Assembly (NCBI GenBank): GCA_012798275.1
Contig: JAAZNO010000420.1
Location: 1 to 9,618 of the forward strand
Length of the DNA: 9,618 bases
From: Chloroflexota bacterium
GTDB lineage: Bacteria; Chloroflexota; Anaerolineae; B4-G1; SLSP01
Reading direction: 5' to 3'
The number at the start of each line of letters is the position of its first letter. Positions within the stretch are counted from its first letter, which is position 1. Positions 1 through 6,900 of the stretch are shown in pieces. Both the position numbers and the translations under genes were made by a program. A model generated the notes under the pieces. The model did no database searches. It was not told where the DNA came from and saw only the letters and a list, made by a program, of their open reading frames with translations.

Positions 1-853
1 CGGGCTTGACCCGGACGAGCTGAATCCCCAGGAGCGAGGAAATGATGCCAAGGGTGCACAGGATCAGCGGGAAGATGATGTATTGCACGCCCATATCGGA
101 GCTCATCGCTGTGCCCAGCAACATCACCGCCACCGCCGAGGCCACGTAGCTGTCGAAAATGTCAGCGCCCATGCCCGCAACATCGCCCACGTTATCGCCG
201 ACGTTATCGGCGATCACGGCAGGGTTACGCGGATCGTCCTCCGGGATTCCCACTTCCACCTTGCCCACCAGGTCCGCGGCGATGTCCGCCGTTTTGGTGT
301 AGATACCGCCGCCGGCTTTCGCCAGCAGCGCCAGCGTCGAGGCCCCGAAACTGAAGCCCAACACGATCTGCGCCTCCCCCGTGAGCAGATAGATGGTGCA
401 CATTCCCACCACGCCAATGCCGACCATTGCCAGGCCCAGAACCGCGCCGGCCTTGAAGGCCACGTTGAACGCCGGGGACAGCCCCTTCTCTGCCGCCGTC
501 GCGCTGCGCACGTTGGCCTCGACGGCGATGCTCATCCCCATGTAGCCCGCCACAGAGGAGAGCAGCGCGCCCATCAGGAAGGCCAACGACATCTTGAGGC
601 CGTAGCCGGGGTCCTGATTTCCAAGGCCAAAGACGATGAAGAGGAGCAGCGCGATGATCGCCGCTAACATCAACAGGGCACGGTACAACTTCTTGAGGTA
701 CGAAATCGCCCCCTCCCGGATCCAGGCGGCAACCTTGCGTGCCTGGGGTGTGCCGGGATCCTGCCGATGCACCCAGAGATACAGCCACACCGCCATTCCA
801 ATGGACACCAATCCACACACAATGCCAACGATTAACCAAGCTGTGTCAGTCAT
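1..853 (-). CDS. hppA: Membrane-bound ion-translocating pyrophosphatase, N-terminal part (runs off left edge)
   Basis: Enzymes of this family hydrolyse pyrophosphate in the cytoplasm and pump H+ or Na+ across the membrane. The 284 visible codons are collinear with the family N-terminal half. There are hydrophobic helices at about residues 5-28, 57-78, 84-108, 132-157 and 163-180. The DX7KXE motif is D190...K198-V-E200, followed by EDDPRNPAV (205-213) and the Mg-pyrophosphate-binding DX3DX3D triad D216/D220/D224. The residues governing K+ dependence lie in the missing C-terminal half, so the subtype cannot be read here. In the ion-gate helix the sequence is D231-I-F-D234, with Asp where Na+-pumping forms carry Glu. 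The ATG at 851-853 was chosen because the signature N-terminal helix starts there. An AGGAG lies 11 bases upstream, rather far. A 93-bp gap separates it from the upstream gene on the same strand, so co-transcription is possible. Confidence 0.95.
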   Translation of the reverse strand, partial: MTDTAWLIVGIVCGLVSIGMAVWLYLWVHRQDPGTPQARKVAAWIREGAISYLKKLYRALLMLAAIIALLLFIVFGLGNQDPGYGLKMSLAFLMGALLSSVAGYMGMSIAVEANVRSATAAEKGLSPAFNVAFKAGAVLGLAMVGIGVVGMCTIYLLTGEAQIVLGFSFGASTLALLAKAGGGIYTKTADIAADLVGKVEVGIPEDDPRNPAVIADNVGDNVGDVAGMGADIFDSYVASAVAVMLLGTAMSSDMGVQYIIFPLILCTLGIISSLLGIQLVRVKP

Positions 854-946
854 TGTTCCATTGACTCCTGATAAGATCTTGTCATCAGCGCCGATCACCG
901 GCCGGCAACCAGCGATCAGTAGCCGGCGTCGGCGACCGGTCACGCC

Positions 947-1711
947 TTACATGTTGGCTGAACGCCACCAGCGATAATGCTTGGCGCGCAATTCATCCCG
1001 TGAGGGCAGCGGGAAGTAGAGGAATTGCTCCCGGTTGCCCACGAAAATTCCGCTCTTGATCGTGCGATAAGGGAACGTCGCCGGCGAGATACGATCCACC
1101 ATCTTCGTGCTCACGGTTTTGGTGCGCAAATCCACCAGGCACTGACGCAGGTGATCAATGTTCGCATAGGGCAGATCGCCGACCGCGCCGTATTCGGGGT
1201 TTTCTGCCAGCTCTCCCAGACTCAGCTCCACAAAGCACACCGCGGGCAGGGTCAGCAGCGAGGCGGGATTATTGACAATCAGATCGTAGAACTCATGCGG
1301 GGGCAAACTGCTCACGACCAGCGGATGAACGGGGGCGATCTCCTGATACAGGTGCAACCCCGCTTCTTCCGCCGGCAGCGCTGAGCTGGAATCCAGACCC
1401 AAAGTGCGCCCATCCTGAGTCACCAGGTAGAGCTTCTGGATCGCGTCGAGGGACACATGCTCTAGCGCGCGGTATACGGAGATGTAGAGCGAGCGCTTAG
1501 GCGCGCCATCCTCGTGCGGGACACAGCGGCGGAGGCCTTCCTCGATGGGCAGAGCGTCATGCCGATAGTTGGGATCAATCTCGAAGAAAATTGCCTGTCC
1601 ATGGGATTTCTTTTCGCTGCCGACGGCGTAATAGGCGCCAAATTGCTCCGGGGTGAGCATTGAGGCAATCAACGCCTCGGGGATCAAAGACAGATACAGA
1701 TGTACGGCCAT
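947..1711 (-). CDS. Uncharacterised 254-residue cytoplasmic protein
   Basis: I do not recognise this protein. It starts MAVHLYLSLIPEALIASML. It has no signal peptide, no convincing membrane helix and no Cys cluster, so it is probably a soluble mixed alpha/beta protein. Visible features include an acidic, aromatic middle around LPPHEFYDLIVNNPASLL and a basic, aromatic C-terminus ending RAKHYRWWRSANM, which could be a binding tail. The start at 1709-1711 was preferred over an upstream in-frame ATG at 1781-1783. It is preceded by AAGGAGG at good spacing, and the extra 24 codons of the longer version overlap the predicted promoter. Its regular GC-rich coding pattern, clear ribosome binding site and own promoter support a real gene. 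It lies 93 bp upstream of hppA on the same strand, with no T-rich terminator between them, and may be co-transcribed with it. Confidence 0.85.
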   Translation of the reverse strand: MAVHLYLSLIPEALIASMLTPEQFGAYYAVGSEKKSHGQAIFFEIDPNYRHDALPIEEGLRRCVPHEDGAPKRSLYISVYRALEHVSLDAIQKLYLVTQDGRTLGLDSSSALPAEEAGLHLYQEIAPVHPLVVSSLPPHEFYDLIVNNPASLLTLPAVCFVELSLGELAENPEYGAVGDLPYANIDHLRQCLVDLRTKTVSTKMVDRISPATFPYRTIKSGIFVGNREQFLYFPLPSRDELRAKHYRWWRSANM

Positions 1712-1781
1712 CGCTTTTCCTCCTTGTTTGGAAGTCAAACCTGTCTGAATATGGAACCCGTAAGCGAGCCAAATCGCGCAC

Positions 1782-1790
1782 ATTATAGCA
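1782..1790 (-). promoter_or_regulatory. Extended -10 promoter for the 254-residue protein gene
   Basis: Read on the minus strand the sequence is TGCTATAAT: a perfect TATAAT preceded by the TGn extension. No good -35 hexamer lies 16-18 bases upstream, which is normal for extended -10 promoters. The predicted transcript start is near 1775, giving a leader of about 64 bases before the ATG at 1711. Confidence 0.6.
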
Positions 1791-1894
1791 CACTTTCGAA
1801 AAATAAGGCGTGACCGGCATCAAAACCCCCTTTTTTATCCCCGGCCTTTAGGCCCATTTCTGCCACAGGCGGTCAAATACGATAGCCCTGCATC

Positions 1895-1935
1895 AAAAAC
1901 CATGAGCCGACGCTCCTTTGCCGCGTCGGCTCATG
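1895..1935 (-). terminator. Intrinsic terminator of the DUF2089/SHOCT-like operon
   Basis: A perfect 12-bp inverted repeat has arms CATGAGCCGACG at 1901-1912 and CGTCGGCTCATG at 1924-1935, with an 11-base loop. On the minus strand the stem is followed at once by GTTTTTGATG (T-run complement at 1895-1899). On the plus strand no T-run follows, so it works for minus-strand transcription. It lies 130 bases beyond the stop of the SHOCT-like gene and upstream of the next gene's promoter. Confidence 0.75.
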
Positions 1936-1996
1936 ATCCCCTCAAAAAGGCGTTCCGCTTCACAAGTGACCCCAATTCCGCCAGTTTTTCCGGCGT

Positions 1997-2023
1997 ATCC
2001 GCGTCATCTGCAAAATCTGTGGA
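1997..2023. repeat. Degenerate 9-bp tandem repeat, three units
   Basis: Three head-to-tail units, ATCCGCGTC, ATCTGCAAA and ATCTGTGGA, lie in the 353-bp gap between the SHOCT-like gene and the uncharacterised gene. Units 1-2 and 2-3 share the ATC(C/T)G core. The wording resembles short dispersed intergenic repeats of the CAGATTACGCAGAT type that I recall from several bacterial phyla, but this assignment is from memory. Apart from this repeat, the terminator (1895-1935) and the promoter (1782-1790), I see nothing functional in 1712-2064. Confidence 0.4.
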
Positions 2024-2064
2024 TGATTTCCGCTGACGTCTCAAAAATCAGGCCAGGGAGGGGA

Positions 2065-2862
2065 TTATTCCACGAACACCTCCACCCGCTCGCCGTCTTT
2101 CTCATCCACCACGTCAATGATGTGCCCTTGCAAGCCGCTGGTCAGCAAGGTCTCCAGCTCCTCAGCGTCAAGGGACACCCCTCCCACGACGATATTGGGG
2201 ACGTTCTGCCCGCCGCGACGCAAGGCCGCACGCACGAAATTCAACGGCATGGTGAGATTCACCCGGATTGCTCCCGTCTCCGAATCGGTGACTTTGACCC
2301 GCAGGGCATGCGGCCGGGAAGGCGCTGGGGCCTCGGCCTCGCCGCCGCTCGCCAGCGCCTCCAGCAGCCGCGCTGCATCCTCCGCGGTGATCTTGCCCTC
2401 CGCGACGAGCTGCAGAATCCGCAGCCGCTCCTCCTCCCGCTGCCGCGAGGTAGGACGCGGCGGCGCGGGCGCTCGCGGCGGCGGGGGGACATGGGGGGGG
2501 ACAGGGGGCACCTGTCCCACAAAGCCACTGCGCGGCGGCTCCTCCCACTGGAATTCGAGCTGCTCGGCGGCATCGCGAAGGGCTTCCAGACGGATTTCCA
2601 GGGATTCCAGTTTCCATTCCAGGCGCTCCTTCTTTGCCAGCAGGCGTTCGCGCTGCGCGCCCAGGCGCTCTCGGGCGCCGGGCGTGCTGTCGTCGAGCGT
2701 TGGCAGCTCACGTTCCAGCTCCTCCAGCGAGGCCTGCAATCCGGCAAGTTCGGCTTCGATTTCGGCCTTGCGGCTCTCCGTTTCAGCGACATTTTCCAGC
2801 AATCTCTCGCGGCGACGCGCCAGTTTTTCGGCCATTCTGGCCTTCAGATCATCGCGAACCAT
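2065..2862 (-). CDS. Coiled-coil protein with SHOCT-like motif and C-terminal beta domain
   Basis: This 265-residue protein has three visible parts. Residues 1-108 are a long, highly charged coiled coil rich in Glu, Arg, Leu and Lys. Residues 112-139 are a Pro-rich linker containing PVPPHVPPPPRAPAPP. Residues 145-171 form a SHOCT-like oligomerisation motif with the core ILQLVAEGKITAEDAARLL. The rest, 186-265, ends in a DVVDEKDGERVEVFVE strand region like that of bacterial SHOCT-like proteins encoded next to DUF2089 genes. There is no signal peptide or membrane helix. The ATG at 2862 is preceded by GGAGGTGA. It starts 22 bases after the DUF2089 stop, so the two are an operon and probably partners. 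The exact function is unknown; proteins of this kind are loosely linked to envelope-stress or anti-sigma-like regulation. The linker is encoded by long C-runs, which could be slippage prone. Confidence 0.85.
   Translation of the reverse strand: MVRDDLKARMAEKLARRRERLLENVAETESRKAEIEAELAGLQASLEELERELPTLDDSTPGARERLGAQRERLLAKKERLEWKLESLEIRLEALRDAAEQLEFQWEEPPRSGFVGQVPPVPPHVPPPPRAPAPPRPTSRQREEERLRILQLVAEGKITAEDAARLLEALASGGEAEAPAPSRPHALRVKVTDSETGAIRVNLTMPLNFVRAALRRGGQNVPNIVVGGVSLDAEELETLLTSGLQGHIIDVVDEKDGERVEVFVE
2483..2518 (+). other. G-run cluster with possible G-quadruplex and hairpin inside a coding region
   Basis: Runs of six (2483-2488), eight (2493-2500) and five G (2504-2508) lie on the plus strand, the noncoding strand of the SHOCT-like gene. 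Splitting the eight-base run gives four G3 tracts with short loops, enough for an intramolecular quadruplex. Overlapping it is a perfect hairpin, GGGACAGG (2498-2505) and CCTGTCCC (2511-2518), with a five-base loop. The tract encodes the proline linker. Confidence 0.5.
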
Positions 2863-2884
2863 GCTTCACCTCCGCACTCGAAAT

Positions 2885-3250
2885 TCATTTTCTCGTCAAC
2901 AGCTGCAAGACGCGCCTGACCGTCGTCTTGCCTTCCGCCAGGTCATCGAGGAGCTGCTGCCGGGTCTCTGCCGCGGGTTCCTCTTCCACCTCATAGCCCA
3001 AAGCATGCAGCACGTCGTGCAGACGATTCCGCGCGGTGGGATAAGAGATCCCCAATTCCTCCTGCACGCGGGTCAACTTGCCCTCGCAGCGCAGAAAGAG
3101 CTCCACAAACTGCCATTGCTCCTCGCTCAGGCGCGATAGCCGCTCCAGGGAAAAGCTGCCTTCCAGGGAAGTACCGCACTGAGAGCACGTCAACCGTTCC
3201 ACCAACAACTCCCCTGCGCAAATGGGACATTGCATCGGCATACGATACAT
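2885..3250 (-). CDS. DUF2089-family zinc-ribbon / helix-turn-helix protein
   Basis: This 121-residue protein is a likely small transcription regulator of the DUF2089 family. An N-terminal zinc ribbon has C8-P-I-C11 and C22-S-Q-C25. Next comes a helical region, SLERLSRLSEEQWQFVELFL. A helix-turn-helix follows at about residues 57-86, centred on RVQEELGISYPTARNRLHDV. A short tail, LLDDLAEGKTTVRRVLQLL, echoes the SHOCT-like motif of the downstream protein. I chose the ATG at 3248-3250 because AGGAGG lies five bases upstream. The in-frame GTG six bases earlier overlaps that ribosome binding site. It is the first gene of the operon with the coiled-coil/SHOCT-like gene, under a strong promoter with an inverted repeat that it might itself bind. 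The family is confident; the regulatory role is inferred from the HTH. Confidence 0.9.
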   Translation of the reverse strand: MYRMPMQCPICAGELLVERLTCSQCGTSLEGSFSLERLSRLSEEQWQFVELFLRCEGKLTRVQEELGISYPTARNRLHDVLHALGYEVEEEPAAETRQQLLDDLAEGKTTVRRVLQLLTRK

Positions 3251-3278
3251 ACTCACCTCCTGGTATTAATTTTATTAC

Positions 3279-3307
3279 AGTGTAGCACAAAAATCAAAGT
3301 CTGTCAA
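3279..3307 (-). promoter_or_regulatory. Sigma70-type promoter of the DUF2089 operon
   Basis: On the minus strand the -35 is a perfect TTGACA (3302-3307), the spacer is 17 bases and the -10 is TACACT (3279-3284) preceded by TGC. The start of transcription would be near 3272, about 20 bases before the ATG, so the leader is short and simple. Confidence 0.8.
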
Positions 3308-3330
3308 GGTATGAAGTTTGATTTTTCAAA
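3289..3330. promoter_or_regulatory. Candidate operator overlapping the DUF2089 promoter
   Basis: The perfect 10-bp arms AAAAATCAAA (3289-3298) and TTTGATTTTT (3317-3326) are separated by 18 bases that contain the -35 hexamer. The right arm extends into its own palindrome, TTTGA-TTTT-TCAAA (3317-3330). Centre spacing of the arms is 28 bp, close to three helical turns, which suits a dimer or tetramer. That the HTH protein encoded downstream binds here is inference. Confidence 0.45.
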
Positions 3331-3485
3331 ACTCTAGATTAGAAATATTAAGGTCATGTTTTAAGATTGTCCTGACCCTGCCGCGACCGGGGGGAGAACC
3401 AGCGCCTGGCGGCTGATGGACGTCCCGACTTTACAGGTCATTCGTCACTACGCTCAGCTAAGTATTTGCCCTATGATGAGACTGG

Positions 3486-3535
3486 TCACCAAGAAACACT
3501 TGACCGGGTTTTTATCAGCATCTCACCTCCTTTCT
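3486..3535 (-). promoter_or_regulatory. Isolated strong minus-strand ribosome binding site with an 11-codon ORF
   Basis: On the minus strand AAAGGAGGTGAG is followed directly by an ATG (3519-3521) and the 11-codon ORF MLIKTRSSVSW, stop at 3486-3488. The same GGAGGTGA-ATG arrangement precedes both genes of the DUF2089 operon, so it looks like a genuine initiation site in this genome. It could be a leader peptide or the remnant of a decayed gene. I see no clear promoter for it. Viewed on the plus strand, CACCTCCTTTCT (3524-3535) matches the 3' end of 16S rRNA, as a perfect ribosome binding site must. Between 3331 and 3485 I see no gene or convincing site. Confidence 0.35.
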
Positions 3536-3540
3536 TGGCA

Positions 3541-3577
3541 GTGACGCCCCTGGCACCCCCCTCGCCGGGGGCGTCAC
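3541..3577. repeat. Strong hairpin (14-bp stem) in the divergent intergenic region
   Basis: GTGACGCCCCTGGC (3541-3554) pairs with GCCGGGGGCGTCAC (3564-3577) with one T-G wobble and a nine-base C-rich loop. No T-run follows on either strand, so it is not an ordinary intrinsic terminator. It sits 6 bases upstream of the minus-strand AAAGGAGG site and 25 bases upstream of the plus-strand secA -35 element. Confidence 0.55.
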
Positions 3578-3602
3578 GCATTCTAACGCACGGAAAGTCC
3601 CT

Positions 3603-3646
3603 TTGTTGTCCTCCAGCCCCATGGTATAATTCCTTCCATCCATGGG
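3603..3646 (+). promoter_or_regulatory. secA operon promoter with flanking inverted repeat
   Basis: The -35 is TTGTTG (3603-3608), the spacer is 16 bases, and the -10 is a perfect TATAAT (3625-3630) with a TGG extension. A perfect 7-bp inverted repeat, CCCATGG (3618-3624) and CCATGGG (3640-3646), brackets the -10 box, so a repressor could bind there. The predicted start near 3637 gives a long leader of about 220 bases before secA. Confidence 0.6.
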
Positions 3647-3679
3647 AGCACTTGTTTTCCTGAAAAGCAGCTCTACCAT

Positions 3680-3703
3680 TACATATATGTGTACATATAC
3701 GTG
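3680..3703. other. 24-bp alternating purine-pyrimidine tract before the leader ORF
   Basis: Every base from 3680 to 3703 alternates pyrimidine and purine (TACATATATGTGTACATATACGTG). The tract includes the 10-bp palindrome ACATATATGT (3681-3690) and the 6-bp-stem hairpin TATATG-TGTA-CATATA (3684-3699). It is AT-rich within GC-rich DNA and ends at the ribosome binding site GGAGG (3703-3707) of the possible leader ORF. It may aid unwinding or form a weak RNA hairpin. Confidence 0.4.
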
Positions 3704-3711
3704 GAGGACTG

Positions 3712-3900
3712 ATGCAGCAGGGCAGCCAAAACCAATCTAACCGCAAATGGCGTAAAGAACGCAAAATTTTTATCGCTGTACCTGCCCAGCCCATGCCGGC
3801 GCACCGGCGCGTAAGATCGCCGCTGCGTCGCCATCCCATTCAACGGAGTAGCATGCATGCCACCGAAATTCCTGGAGCGGGTCTTCGGCAATTCCAATGA
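3712..3900 (+). CDS. Possible 62-codon leader ORF overlapping the secA start
   Basis: The ORF opens with an ATG four bases after a GGAGG ribosome binding site (3703-3707). This is at least as strong as the site of secA itself. It lies downstream of the predicted secA promoter and ends 44 bases inside secA in another frame. The product would be strongly basic (KWRKERK, HRRVRSPLRRH) and ends in EIPGAGLRQFQ. It has only a short hydrophobic patch, IFIAVPA, not a full signal sequence. In other bacteria secretion genes are sometimes controlled by translated leader peptides such as SecM, but no similarity is claimed. It resembles no family I know and may be chance. A small hairpin, GCCGG-CGCA-CCGGC (3795-3808), lies within it. 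Confidence 0.3.
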   Translation: MQQGSQNQSNRKWRKERKIFIAVPAQPMPAHRRVRSPLRRHPIQRSSMHATEIPGAGLRQFQ

Positions 3901-6900
3901 TCGGGAAATTGCCCGCCTGCAGAAAATTGTCCAAACTATCAACGCGCTGGAGCCGGAGTTCCAGGCGCTGAACGAGGCCCAATTACGAGCCAAGACCAAC
4001 GAGTTCCGCCGTCGTTATCACGACGGCGAGACGTTGGAGGAGCTCCTGCCCGAAGCCTTCGCCGCCGTGCGCGAGGCGAGCCGCCGCACCATCGGCCTGC
4101 GGCACTATGACGTGCAGCTCATCGGCGGGATGATCCTGCACGACGGCAAAGTGGCGGAAATGCGCACCGGCGAGGGCAAGACCCTCGTCGCCACGCTGCC
4201 GCTCTACCTCAATGCGCTCACCGGCGAGGGCGCCCATTTGGTGACGCCCAACGATTATCTGGCGAAATTCGGCGTGCAATGGATGGGGCCGGTGTACCAT
4301 GCCCTGGGAATGAGCGTGAGCGTCATCCAATCGGGACAGGGCGTCCCCGATGAAGCCTCGTTCCGCTACGACCCCACCTATGTGTCCGAAGACGACCGGC
4401 TGCAGAACCTGCGCCCCATCACCCGCCGCGAGGCCTATCAATCGGACATCACTTACGGCACAAACAACGAATTTGGCTTCGACTATTTGCGCGATAACAT
4501 GGTCATTTCGCTCTCGCAGTGTGCCCAGGGGAACCTGGCCTACGCCATCGTGGATGAGGTGGACAGCATCCTCATTGACGAAGCGCGCACGCCGTTGATC
4601 ATTTCCGGTCCGGCAGAGGAATCCTCCGAGCTGTACAAGCGTTTCGCCGGGCTCGTACCGTTGCTGCACGAGGGTGCGGATTACGAAGTGGACCTGCGCA
4701 CGCAAGTGGTCCTGCTCACCGAAGCGGGCGTCGCCAAAGTGGAGCAGCTGCTCAACATCCCCGCAGGCGAAAGCCTCTACGATGCGCAACATGCGCACAT
4801 GCTCCCCTACCTCGACAACGCCCTGCGCGCCAAGGAATTCTATCAGCTCGACAAAGAATACGTGATCCGCGAGGGAGAGGTCATCATCGTGGACGCCTTT
4901 ACCGGACGGCTGATGTTCGGGCGGCGCTACTCGGAGGGCCTGCATCAAGCCATCGAAGCCAAGGAGCACGTTCCCATCCAACGCGAGTCGCTGACCTACG
5001 CGACGATCACGTTCCAGAACTTCTTCCGCATGTATCACAAACTCGCCGGCATGACCGGCACCGCGGAGACGGAGAAAGAGGAACTCCGCAGCATCTACAA
5101 CCTCGACGTCGTCGTCCTGCCGACCAACGTGGAATATCGCGCCCGCTTCGAGGAGCTGCAGGAGCGAGAGGTGCCGGCGACGGCGAGCGGGGTTGCCTTC
5201 GCGGGGATCCTGCCGGAGGACGCCGGCGATAAAATCAAAGTCACGGTTTACGACGACACGGACGGAACGCGCTATTTCCGGCGGCTGGATCTGCCCGACC
5301 AAATCTACAAATCCGAGACGGCCAAATTCCGCGCCGTAGTCCAGGAGATCAAAGCCGCTCACACCGCCGGCAGACCGGTGTTGGTCGGCACCACCGCCAT
5401 CGAAACCTCGGAGCGCCTGTCAAAGATGCTGAGAGCGGCGGGCATCCGCCACGAAGTGCTCAACGCCAAGTATCACGAACGCGAGGCGACCATCATCGCC
5501 CAGGCGGGGCAGCCGGGAACGGTCACCATCGCCACCAACATGGCGGGCCGGGGCGTGGACATCCTGCTCGGCGGCAACCCGGAAGGGATGGCGCGCGAGC
5601 AACTGCGCCGCGAGGAAATAGACCTCACCCAAATTCCCCCGGCGGAATGGGACGCCGCACTCCGTCTGGCGCGTCGCGGGGAGGATCCCACCCCCCAATT
5701 TCCCACCCACTGGGCGCAGGTGCTGTACGAAAAAGTCCAGCAATGCGCTGCGGATCGGAAGGAGATCTACGCGGCGGGCGGACTGCACGTCATCGGTACC
5801 GAGCGCCATGAAGCGCGCCGCATTGACAATCAGCTGCGCGGACGCGCGGGACGCCAGGGCGATCCCGGCTCCAGCCGCTTCTACATCTCGCTGGAAGATG
5901 AGCTGATGCGGCGCTTCGGCGGCGAACGCCTGCAACCGTGGATGGAACGCGCCGGCATGGAGGACGCGCCGCTGGAGTTCAACGTCCTCGGCAAGGTGAT
6001 CGCCTCGGTGCAAGAACGGGTCGAAGGCTACAACTTCGACGTGCGCAAGCACGTGCTGGAATACGACGACGTCGTCAACAAACAACGCGAAGTCGTCTAT
6101 GCCGAACGGCGCAAGATCCTCTCCCGGGAGGACCTGAAAGACAATCTACTGGAGATGGTGGAGGCAGAAATTCGCCGCGTCGTCACGGCCGCCACCGCCG
6201 GAGATGAGGAGGATTGGGACCTCAAGGGGCTGCTGGCGGAGCTGCGCCGCTTCATGCCGTTGCCGCGCGATTTCACCGTCGAGGCGATGGCGCGGCTGAA
6301 GCCCGACGCGCTCATAGCCCAGCTCCACACGTCGGCCGCTCAGACTTACGAACAGATGCATCAGCAATTGGGCGCCGAGCTCTATCACGCCATGCGGCAG
6401 GACGAGGTGACCATCGGGCGCATCCTCGATACGCGCGAGCCGTTCCATGAAGACGTGGCGGCGCGACTGCGCGCGCAGTGGGGCGCGGAGACGGTGGAGG
6501 AACTGCGCGAGGTCCCCTTGCGGCGGCTTACCGCCGAACAAGAGACGCAAGTGCAGGCGATCGTCACCGAAGCACGGCGATTGGCCTCCGATCGGCAGCT
6601 GATGTTGCGCGCGCTCGACACCGCCTGGATCCGGCATCTCACCGACCTGGACATCCTGCGCGAGGGTATCGGGCTGCGCGCCGTCGGCCAACAACGTCCG
6701 CTGGTCGCTTATCAAAAGGAAGCCTTCGAGATGTACCAGGAGATGCTGGCGAGCGTGCAACAGGAGATCGTGCGCCATCTGTTCCTCATGCCGGCGCCGG
6801 CGGCGGCCAGAGCCGCCGCCGGGCGGCAACCCTCGCCGGCGGCGCTCACCCCTGCCGCGAAGCGACCGGTGCTGCGGACGAGCGGCGGCAGCACTCAGGC

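Noticed and set aside
83..839. Plus- and minus-strand ORFs overlapping hppA (83-667, 225-839)
   Set aside because: The minus frame ending at 853 encodes unmistakable pyrophosphatase motifs; the others are low-complexity alternative frames.
901..927. GCCGGC inverted repeat between the uncharacterised gene and hppA
   Set aside because: GCCGGC is self-palindromic and common in GC-rich DNA, and there is no T-run, so I do not call it a terminator.
1918..3139. Two long plus-strand ORFs (1918-2919 and 2117-3139)
   Set aside because: They run antisense to the SHOCT-like and DUF2089 genes and show Ser/Arg-rich translation typical of shadow frames; the minus-strand products have recognisable domains.
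3484..3516. Plus-strand terminator-like structure (bulged stem followed by GGGTTTTTATC)
   Set aside because: The stem is only seven pairs with a three-base bulge and no plus-strand gene ends upstream.
3524..3535. Match to the 3' end of 16S rRNA (CACCTCCTTTCT)
   Set aside because: Only 12 bases match and the bases before them do not continue as rRNA; it is fully explained as the complement of a strong minus-strand ribosome binding site.
3983..5362. 459-codon ORF antisense to secA
   Set aside because: It lies wholly opposite the clear SecA coding sequence, is rich in His, Gly, Arg and Val in the way of GC-rich antisense frames, and has no ribosome binding site or family motif.
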